22,390 bases of DNA, taken from contig JBFFGE010000065.1 of assembly GCA_041557595.1 (NCBI GenBank), forward strand, positions 1 to 22,390, written 5' to 3'. The notes beneath the pieces were generated by a model. The model did no database searches. It had not been told where the DNA came from and saw nothing but the letters and a program-made list of their open reading frames with translations. Within the stretch, counting starts at the first letter, position 1. Every line of letters starts with the position of its first letter. Made by a program: the position numbers and the translations under genes. This DNA comes from JAOTYV01 sp041557595. GTDB lineage: Bacteria > Pseudomonadota > Alphaproteobacteria > UBA8366. Shown here piece by piece: positions 15,682 to 22,390 of this stretch.

Positions 15682-16296
15682 TCAATCGCCGGTGTCTTTC
15701 TCGAGCTGAATCCGCCGCGCAAGGCCGCGCCGGAGCGGCCTGCGGATATCGCTCCGTTTTGCCATGAACCGCTTTGCCTGCCCGAAATCGTCGATCAGGC
15801 GATATTCCGGCACGCGCTCGTCGCCCACGTCGATCTTAAAATCCCCGACATAAACCACCTGACCGGGACGGACGGTGAAATAGAGGGTGCGGCCGTTGAT
15901 TCTCATCGGTCCCGAATCGCCGGGTTCGCGGACCCGCATGTGATCGAGATAGTAGTGCCCGACCTTCGCGCGTTTGATTTGATATCGGCCATACCCTTTG
16001 CGGTTGGGCTTGAACCCGGCCGGCAGCGGATTTGCCGTATGCCTCATTTCGAACCAGCGTTGCGGCGAAACCGGTTGCTTGGACTGCTTATCGAAGGCGC
16101 GCCAATACAGGCGAACCGGTATGCGTTTCAGATCGTTGCCGATCAGGCGAAAGACCACCAGCCCCGTGCTCGCCTTCTTCCCTGCCGCATGCCAGCCCTC
16201 GGAACCGCCGCCACGGGGGCCGCCCGCGCAACCGGCCAGGATCAGGACAGGCAGGATTCCGCAGAAAGCCATTCGCCGGATCAGAGTAAGCGCCAT
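15682..16296 (-). CDS. Predicted lipoprotein of unknown function
   Basis: A 204-residue protein that I do not recognise. It begins with a lipoprotein signal peptide: positive RR, a hydrophobic stretch, and the lipobox LAGC with Cys23, followed by a Gly-rich linker. The acylated Cys followed by Ala-Gly rather than Asp suggests the outer membrane. The mature part is rich in Arg, Lys and aromatic residues, with predicted beta strands (RLYWRAFDKQ, YYLDHMRVREPG, LYFTVRPGQVVYVGDFKIDV), and looks like a small beta-sandwich domain. The C-terminus is basic. The start ATG has AGGGA six bases upstream. It sits 44 bases after glutaryl-CoA dehydrogenase, between two CoA enzymes, an odd place for a surface lipoprotein; it may be a chance passenger of the operon. 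Confidence 0.8.
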   Translation of the reverse strand: MALTLIRRMAFCGILPVLILAGCAGGPRGGGSEGWHAAGKKASTGLVVFRLIGNDLKRIPVRLYWRAFDKQSKQPVSPQRWFEMRHTANPLPAGFKPNRKGYGRYQIKRAKVGHYYLDHMRVREPGDSGPMRINGRTLYFTVRPGQVVYVGDFKIDVGDERVPEYRLIDDFGQAKRFMAKRSDIRRPLRRGLARRIQLEKDTGD

Positions 16297-16340
16297 GATT
16301 AGTCCCTATCCGTTTTGCTCGCGCACGACGCGACGATACA

Positions 16341-17525
16341 TCATTCGGTGAACGCCTGAAGCCCCGTCTGTGCGCGGCCGAGGATCAGCGCGTGGATGTC
16401 GGCGGTGCCTTCCAGCGTGTTGATCGTCTCCATGTTCAGCACGTGGCGGATCACGTGGAATTCGTCGACGATGCCGTTGCCACCGTGCATGTCGCGGGCG
16501 ACCCGCGCGATGTCGAGCGCCTTTCCCGTGTTGTTGCGCTTGACCAGCGAGATCATCTCCGCCGTCACCTTGCCTTCCTCGCGCAGGCGGCTGATCCGCA
16601 GCGCGCCCTGCAAGCCCAGCGCGATATCCGTCTGCATGTCAGCCAGCTTCTTCTGGATCAACTGATTGGCGGCGAGCGGCCGGCCGAACTGCTTGCGGTC
16701 GATCACATATTGCCGCGCCGCGTGCCAACAAAACTCCGCCGCCCCCATGGCGCCCCAGCAAATGCCGAACCGTGCGTTATTGAGGCAGGACAGCGGCGCG
16801 CCCAGGCCGCGCGCCTCGGGCAGCCGGTTTTCCGCGGGCACGAACACATCGTCCATCATGATGAAGCCGGTCGGCGACGCGCGCACCGAGAACTTGCCCT
16901 CGATCTTCGGATTGTCCAGCCCGTCCATGCCTTTTTCCAGCAGGAACCCACCGATCACGCCGTCATCGTCCTTGGCCCAGACGACGAACAGATCGGCGAT
17001 CGGCGCATGGGTGATCCATTGCTTGGTGCCGCTCAACCGGTAGCCGCCATCGACCGCGCGCGCCCGCGATTTCATGCTGCCCGCATCCGACCCGTGATCC
17101 GGCTCGGTCAGGCCGAAACAGCCGATCACCTCCCCGTCCCGCATCGGCGGCAGCCAGCGCTCCTTTTGCTCGGCGCTGCCATACATATGGATCGGCGCCA
17201 TGGCGAGGCCCGACTGCACGCCGACCGCCGAGCGAAACGCGGTATCGACCCGCTCCAACTCGCGGGCGATGAGCCCATAGGCGACGAAGCCGATACCGGC
17301 GCAACCGTAGTCGGGAATATTCGCACCCAGGAAACCCAGTTCGCCGAATTCGCGCATCAGGCCGGAATCGAAGGACTCATCGCGATTGAAGTCGCGGATC
17401 ACCGGCATCAGCCGTTCCTGCGCGAAACTCCGCGCGGTATCGCGGATCTGGCGCTCCTCGCCGGTGAGTTGATCCTCCAGCAGGAACGGATCGTCCCACA
17501 CGAAGGTGGCTTTGGCTGCGGCCAC
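16341..17525 (-). CDS. gcdH: Glutaryl-CoA dehydrogenase
   Basis: Oxidises and decarboxylates glutaryl-CoA to crotonyl-CoA with FAD, the key step in lysine, tryptophan and benzoyl-CoA degradation. Acyl-CoA dehydrogenase landmarks are GCFGLTEPDHGSDAGSMKSRA, KQWITHAPIADLFVVWAKDD and RFGICWGAMGAAEFCWHAARQY. The C-terminus ETINTLEGTADIHALILGRA carries the catalytic Glu and the Ile-His-Ala-Leu-Ile-Leu-Gly-Arg run typical of this enzyme rather than general acyl-CoA dehydrogenases. I place the start at GTG 17525, which has GGAG six bases upstream; the in-frame TTG four codons earlier overlaps that site. The product is about 394 residues, normal length. It follows the thiolase gene across a palindromic repeat and probably belongs to the same operon. 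WITH-A in place of the usual WITN-S is a small oddity. Confidence 0.93.
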   Translation of the reverse strand: MAAAKATFVWDDPFLLEDQLTGEERQIRDTARSFAQERLMPVIRDFNRDESFDSGLMREFGELGFLGANIPDYGCAGIGFVAYGLIARELERVDTAFRSAVGVQSGLAMAPIHMYGSAEQKERWLPPMRDGEVIGCFGLTEPDHGSDAGSMKSRARAVDGGYRLSGTKQWITHAPIADLFVVWAKDDDGVIGGFLLEKGMDGLDNPKIEGKFSVRASPTGFIMMDDVFVPAENRLPEARGLGAPLSCLNNARFGICWGAMGAAEFCWHAARQYVIDRKQFGRPLAANQLIQKKLADMQTDIALGLQGALRISRLREEGKVTAEMISLVKRNNTGKALDIARVARDMHGGNGIVDEFHVIRHVLNMETINTLEGTADIHALILGRAQTGLQAFTE

Positions 17526-17559
17526 GGTATTCTCCAAAAATACGAAAGGGGTGCCGAAG

Positions 17560-17659
17560 CACCCCCTCCCTAACCCTCCCCCGTCAAGGGGGAAGGAATT
17601 GAAATAGCATCACTTCCTGTTTGCCTCCCCGCTTGGCGGGGGAGGCTGGGAGGGGGGTG
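17560..17659. repeat. Palindromic intergenic repeat, CT-rich arms
   Basis: The left arm (17560-17596, CACCCCCTCCCTAACCCTCC and onward) pairs with the right arm (17624-17659, ending GGGAGGGGGGTG), and each arm carries its own small hairpin (CCCCCGTCAAGGGGG; CCCCGCTTGGCGGGG). It fills the 148-base gap between thiolase and glutaryl-CoA dehydrogenase genes on the minus strand. Repeats of this style are scattered between genes in many alphaproteobacteria; here it may set mRNA stability or partial termination inside the operon. Confidence 0.75.
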
Positions 17660-17673
17660 AAAAACAGCCCCCC

Positions 17674-18879
<1,206 letters not shown>

Positions 18880-18890
18880 GATGATTTCCT

Positions 18891-20417
18891 TCAGATTTCA
18901 GTCGTTAAAAGAGAAATGCCCAGCATCGCGCGGCGGCGCAACCACGGGCTCGCACGATAGCGCGGATCGCCATAGAACCGGTAGAGAGAATCGAGGATGC
19001 GCAGCACATTCCGCGGTCCCAGTACCTCGCCGAATTGCAGCGGTCCGTTCGGGAAATTGAGGCCGAGCACGACCGCCTTGTCGATGTCTTCCGGCGAGGC
19101 GGTGCCGAACTGCGCGATCTGGCAACCGATATTGCAGATCGTCGAGAAGACGCGCTGTCCCACGAAAGCGGGACAATCGCGAATGACCGTTGCGGGAACG
19201 CCGTCCTGGGTCAACAAGCCGTGCGCCGAATCCCGATATTCCTGTTTTGTCGCCGGGTTGGTGGCGATCGTCCGCCGCGTCTTGAGCCCAACCAGCGTAT
19301 CGACGCCGAGTGTCCGTTCCGGATCCAGCCCCTGCGCCACCGCCGCGGTGGTCACGTCATCGCCGATCGGCGTGACCAGGATCAGCGAGTCCGCACCCGG
19401 CGTATCGCCCCGATCGAGCGGCGCGCCAGCCGATTGTACGATGTCGGTGAGGGCCCGATGGCCTTCCGCCTCCACGGGGCTGACCCAAACCTTGCGGCCG
19501 TCATAGTCGGGCGCTGGCGCCTCGTCCGGCGTCACCTGCTTGCCGTCCTTGTATTCGTAGTAGCCCTTGCCCACCTTGCGACCGAGAATGCCCGCTTCAT
19601 ACCGCGCGCGCATGATGTAGGACGGCCGAAAGCGCGGCTCCTGGTAATACTGGTTGTAGATCAGCTCGGTCGCCGGATGGGTCACGTCCAGGGCGGTCAG
19701 ATCGAGCAGTTCGAACGGCCCCATGCGAAAGCCTGCGCCCTCGCGCAGGATGCGGTCGAAATCGACGAAATCGCCAACGCATTCGGCCTGGATGTGCTGG
19801 GATTCGATGTTGTAGCCGCGCCCCACCTGGTTGACCAGGAAGCCCGGCACATCGTTGAGCCGCACCGGCTCGCGGGTCATCCGCTTGGCCAGGGTCATCA
19901 GCGCGTCGCCGACCCAGGGTTCGGTCAGTACGCCGTCGATCACCTCGACCAGACGCATCAGCGGCACCGGATTGAAGAAATGGAAGCCGGCGACCCGCTG
20001 CGGCCGCTTGCAGGCCGAAGCGATGGTGGTGACGGACAGCGAGGACGTGTTGGTCGCGATGATCGCATCCTCCGCGACGATTTCCTCAAGCTGCCCGAAG
20101 ATCTTCTTTTTCAGGTCCAGGTTTTCCGTCGCGGCCTCGATGACCACCTCGCAGGGCGCCAGTTCTTTCTGGTCGCTCACCGTTTTCAGCCGGCCCATCG
20201 CCGCCTTGACCTCGTCTTGCGTCATTCGGCCCTTTTCGGCGGCGCGGCCCAGCATGTTCTCGATGAATGCGGTCGCCTCCGCCATCTGGTCGGCGCTAAC
20301 ATCGAACAGGCGCACGCTCACGCCGCCGGTGACGGCGACCTGGGCGATACCGCGTCCCATCGCACCGGCGCCCACCACGCCGATCAAGAGGTCTTGCTTA
20401 CTGGCGTCTACGGACAC
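18891..20417 (-). CDS. paaH: 3-hydroxyacyl-CoA dehydrogenase, PaaH-like
   Basis: Oxidises a 3-hydroxyacyl-CoA to the 3-oxoacyl-CoA with NAD. The Rossmann motif VGAGAMGRGIAQVAV lies at the N-terminus. NTSSLSVTTIA and GFHFFNPVPLMRLVEVI (catalytic His) mark the active site, with the paired Glu region after it, then NDVPGFLVNQVGRGY and the C-terminal helical domain. At 508 residues it is longer than the 280-residue HBD type and carries a second C-terminal domain (about residues 405-500, FVGQRVFSTICNIG, GLNFPNGPLQFGE), the architecture of PaaH of phenylacetate degradation. The start is GTG 20417 with AGGAGAG seven bases upstream. It heads the minus-strand set with thiolase and glutaryl-CoA dehydrogenase, so 3-hydroxybutyryl-CoA is an equally likely substrate as 3-hydroxyadipyl-CoA. 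No phenylacetate genes are present. Confidence 0.92.
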   Translation of the reverse strand: MSVDASKQDLLIGVVGAGAMGRGIAQVAVTGGVSVRLFDVSADQMAEATAFIENMLGRAAEKGRMTQDEVKAAMGRLKTVSDQKELAPCEVVIEAATENLDLKKKIFGQLEEIVAEDAIIATNTSSLSVTTIASACKRPQRVAGFHFFNPVPLMRLVEVIDGVLTEPWVGDALMTLAKRMTREPVRLNDVPGFLVNQVGRGYNIESQHIQAECVGDFVDFDRILREGAGFRMGPFELLDLTALDVTHPATELIYNQYYQEPRFRPSYIMRARYEAGILGRKVGKGYYEYKDGKQVTPDEAPAPDYDGRKVWVSPVEAEGHRALTDIVQSAGAPLDRGDTPGADSLILVTPIGDDVTTAAVAQGLDPERTLGVDTLVGLKTRRTIATNPATKQEYRDSAHGLLTQDGVPATVIRDCPAFVGQRVFSTICNIGCQIAQFGTASPEDIDKAVVLGLNFPNGPLQFGEVLGPRNVLRILDSLYRFYGDPRYRASPWLRRRAMLGISLLTTEI

Positions 20418-20592
20418 GCATACTCTCCTGTGTTCTTGTTATTCGACAGCCCCGGCGCAGCCACTATCCGGCGCCCCTTGGGGGTCAGTTTCTTCGATCA
20501 AATAGCCGGTGGGCCGGCCCGCTCCGGCGGCGCGATATTGGCCCAACAGGCAAGGCCGCGCAAGCCCGGCCAGGAGACTCACCGCCGCATCC

Positions 20593-20637
20593 TTGCGCGA
20601 CTATTGCAATGTGTATATATTTATAATTTATACACAT
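20593..20637 (+). promoter_or_regulatory. vapBC promoter with overlapping palindromic operator
   Basis: TTGCGC (20593-20598), a 17-base spacer and TATATT (20616-20621) form a plausible promoter. Over the -10 box lies a perfect inverted repeat with 9-base arms, ATGTGTATA (20609-20617) and TATACACAT (20629-20637), spaced by 11 bases. Such AT-rich palindromes are the usual operators bound by VapB or the VapBC complex for autoregulation. The AT-rich block stands out from its GC-rich surroundings. The rest of the 233-base gap to the dehydrogenase gene shows no gene. Confidence 0.7.
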
Positions 20638-20650
20638 CCGGAGTTTTCAC

Positions 20651-20845
20651 ATGAGAACTAATGTCGTGATCGACGATACCCTGATGGACGAGGCTCTCAA
20701 AATTCCCGGCCTGAAGACCAAGCGTCAAGCGATCGAGGAAGGCCTCCGCCTGCTGGTGCGAACACGCCAGCAAGAAAAAATTCGGCGCCTTCGCGGCGCC
20801 CTCAATTGGGAAGGATCGCTCGACGATTCGCGGCGGGATCGATGA
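20651..20845 (+). CDS. vapB: VapB-type antitoxin, ribbon-helix-helix
   Basis: A 64-residue antitoxin. The N-terminus MRTNVVIDDTLMDEAL is the ribbon and first helix of the VapB family common beside PIN toxins, followed by GLKTKRQAIEEGLRLLVR as the second helix. The C-terminal part (IRRLRGALNWEGSLDDSR) is the toxin-binding tail with the typical Leu-x-Trp-x-Gly pattern. It would bind the palindrome just upstream and mask the VapC active site. The start ATG has CCGGAG about 8 bases upstream. The stop codon overlaps the toxin start in ATGA. Confidence 0.9.
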   Translation: MRTNVVIDDTLMDEALKIPGLKTKRQAIEEGLRLLVRTRQQEKIRRLRGALNWEGSLDDSRRDR

Positions 20846-21231
20846 TCCTTGTCGATTCATCGGTCTGGATCGACTATTTCAACGGGGTGCCGACACCTGA
20901 AACGGAGGTGCTGGACGGCTACCTTGGTATCGAACCACTGCTGACCGGGGATTTGATCCTGACCGAGGTGTTGCAGGGTTTCCGTAGCGACCGCGACTTC
21001 AACCGCGCCAAAGCGGCGATGGAGACGCTGATTTTCGAGCCCATGGTCGGCCATCAAATCGCACTTGCCAGCGCACGGAATTACCGGACGCTGCGGACGC
21101 AAGGCTTCACGATACGCAAGACAATTGACGTTCTCATCGCGACGTTCTGCATCATGGGCGGCCACCGGCTGCTCCACAGCGACAGGGATTTTACGATTAT
21201 GGCGGTCCCCTTGGGATTGCAGACAGTCTGA
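20842..21231 (+). CDS. vapC: VapC-type PIN-domain ribonuclease toxin
   Basis: A 129-residue PIN-domain toxin that cleaves RNA, typically tRNA or rRNA, when the antitoxin is lost. The acidic metal-binding set is complete: Asp5 (ILVDSSVWIDYF), Glu42 (LTEVLQGF), Asp96 (KTIDVLIATF) and Asp114 (HSDRDF). The start ATG at 20842 overlaps the antitoxin stop by four bases, the standard coupled arrangement, so an in-frame ATG 12 codons earlier is not used. It looks intact and functional. The pair lies alone between two catabolic gene sets, with no mobile-element gene beside it. Confidence 0.92.
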   Translation: MILVDSSVWIDYFNGVPTPETEVLDGYLGIEPLLTGDLILTEVLQGFRSDRDFNRAKAAMETLIFEPMVGHQIALASARNYRTLRTQGFTIRKTIDVLIATFCIMGGHRLLHSDRDFTIMAVPLGLQTV

Positions 21232-21270
21232 TCGTCCGCGCGGCATCGCTAACTTGAAAAGGTCACTTCC

Positions 21271-22390
21271 ATGAACACCCCGGTCAGCGACGACGATTTC
21301 CGCCAATTTCTCGACTCCGTAAGGCGGTTCACCCGCGAAAAACTGATCCCCGCGGAACGCCAGGTCGAAGCGGAAGACGCGGTCCCCGACGCCATCGTCG
21401 CGGAAATGCGGCGGCTCGGCCTGTTCGGCATGACGATCCCGCAGGAATACGGCGGGCTCGGCCTGACGATGGAGCAGCAATGCCTGGCAACGATCGAATT
21501 CACCCAGGCGTCCAGCGTGTTTCGCGCGCGCTTTTCCACCACGCTCGGCCTGTCCTCGCAGGCAATCCTCCACAATGGCACCAAGGAGCAGTGCGACGCC
21601 TGGCTGCCGAAGCTGGCCTCCGGCGAGGCCACCGCCTCCTTCGCGCTGACCGAGCCCGAAGCCGGATCGGACGCCGGCGCGCTGAAAACCCGGGCGGCCC
21701 GCGACGGCAACGGCTACGTCATCAACGGTCAGAAATGCTACATCACCAACGCGCCGGAGGCGGACGTCTTCATCGTCATGGCGCGGACCGACCCGGCCAG
21801 CACCGGCGCCAAGGGCATCTCCGCCTTCATCGTACCGGCCGACACCGCCGGCATCGAGGTCGCCCCATATGACCGCAAGCTCGGCCAACACGGCTCGCAC
21901 ACGGCCCAAATCTTCTTCGACGATTGCCGGGTGCCGGGCGCAACCCTGCTCGGCGGCGAAGAGGGCCAGGGCTTCAAGAACGCCATGGCCGGCATCAACA
22001 CCGCCCGCATGCACGTCGCCGCCACCTGCGTCGGCCAGGCGGTCCGGCTGATCGAGCTGTCACTCGATTATGCGGTGCAGCGCGAGCAATTCGGCCACCC
22101 CATCGCCGACTTCCAGGCAGTCCAGCACATGCTGGCCGACAGCCACACCGACACCCTCGCCGCCCGTTCCATGGTGATGGAAACGGCGCGCCGCATCGAC
22201 GCGGGCGAGCGGCCGCTCGCCGACATGTCGGCCTGCAAGCTGTTCGCGTCCGAAATGGTCTGCCGGGTCGCCGACCGGGCGGTACAGGTGCACGGCGGCG
22301 CCGGCTACATGGCCGCATTCGACGTGGAGCGCCTGTACCGTGACGTCCGGCTGTTCCGCATCTTCGAGGGCACGTCGGAAATCCACCGCA
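21271..22390 (+). CDS. Acyl-CoA dehydrogenase, cut by the window edge
   Basis: An FAD-dependent acyl-CoA dehydrogenase that introduces the 2,3-double bond of an acyl-CoA and hands electrons to electron-transfer flavoprotein. Visible parts are the N-terminal helical domain, FALTEPEAGSDAGALKTRA, NGQKCYITNAPEADVFIVMAR in the middle strand domain, and the C-terminal QREQFGHPIADFQAVQHMLAD and QVHGGAGYM. The catalytic Glu is Glu366 in RIFEGTSEIHR. The reading frame is open to the last base, with 373 codons present; only a short tail should be missing, since the family is about 380-390 residues. The start ATG has AAAAGG eight bases upstream. It follows vapC by 39 bases. Substrate chain unknown; it is a general short- or branched-chain type, not a second glutaryl-CoA dehydrogenase. 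Confidence 0.92.
   Translation, partial: MNTPVSDDDFRQFLDSVRRFTREKLIPAERQVEAEDAVPDAIVAEMRRLGLFGMTIPQEYGGLGLTMEQQCLATIEFTQASSVFRARFSTTLGLSSQAILHNGTKEQCDAWLPKLASGEATASFALTEPEAGSDAGALKTRAARDGNGYVINGQKCYITNAPEADVFIVMARTDPASTGAKGISAFIVPADTAGIEVAPYDRKLGQHGSHTAQIFFDDCRVPGATLLGGEEGQGFKNAMAGINTARMHVAATCVGQAVRLIELSLDYAVQREQFGHPIADFQAVQHMLADSHTDTLAARSMVMETARRIDAGERPLADMSACKLFASEMVCRVADRAVQVHGGAGYMAAFDVERLYRDVRLFRIFEGTSEIHR

Noticed and set aside
20621..20860. A 79-codon minus-strand frame opposite vapB
   Set aside because: It is antisense to a clear antitoxin gene and overlaps its operator.

Overview
The window is GC-rich, densely packed bacterial chromosome, about 22.4 kb, with no rRNA, tRNA, CRISPR array, transposase or phage gene that I can see. 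Codon use, frequent GTG/TTG starts and the mix of CoA-linked catabolic genes suggest an alphaproteobacterium (Rhodospirillales- or Rhizobiales-like). That placement is inference from gene content, not from a marker gene. I see 18 complete protein genes plus one acyl-CoA dehydrogenase cut by the right edge.

Left part (1-7500). A plus-strand NAD-dependent isocitrate/isopropylmalate-type dehydrogenase (42-1100) faces a minus-strand operon read right to left: TauD/TfdA-type Fe(II)/2-oxoglutarate dioxygenase, ornithine-cyclodeaminase/mu-crystallin family enzyme, GMC flavin oxidoreductase, class III CoA-transferase. A good sigma70-like promoter (TTGACA, 16 bp, GATAAT on the minus strand) precedes the dioxygenase. 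The four enzymes look like one uncharacterised catabolic route: hydroxylate, reduce or deaminate, oxidise an alcohol, load onto CoA. Upstream of it lies an HtrA-like protein in which all three catalytic positions appear to be replaced (His to Tyr, Asp to Gly, Ser to Trp), followed by an intact-looking PDZ domain.

Middle part (7500-14000). A GlcD/D-2-hydroxyacid FAD dehydrogenase and a thiamine-diphosphate enzyme lie in tandem on the plus strand. Convergent to them is a polyphosphate kinase 2 gene whose reading frame is broken by one base at a run of six A residues. Then come a small cupin and an enolase-superfamily (mandelate-racemase-type) enzyme with its full set of catalytic residues.

Right part (14000-22390). 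A minus-strand set reads 3-hydroxyacyl-CoA dehydrogenase, thiolase, glutaryl-CoA dehydrogenase, a lipoprotein of unknown function and an acyl-CoA carboxylase carboxyltransferase subunit. Together these cover most of glutaryl-CoA to acetyl-CoA degradation; only the enoyl-CoA hydratase is not in the window. A VapBC toxin-antitoxin pair with a clear palindromic operator sits between this set and a plus-strand acyl-CoA dehydrogenase.

Dispersed imperfect palindromes occur in three intergenic gaps (1148-1213, 12691-12803, 17560-17659). The first two share a right arm identical over 22 bases. No intergenic stretch exceeds 300 bases. No transcription factor gene is present. The points most worth a second look are the triad-less HtrA-like protein, the ppk2 frameshift and the four-gene dioxygenase operon. 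I do not see a clearly new defence or mobile system.
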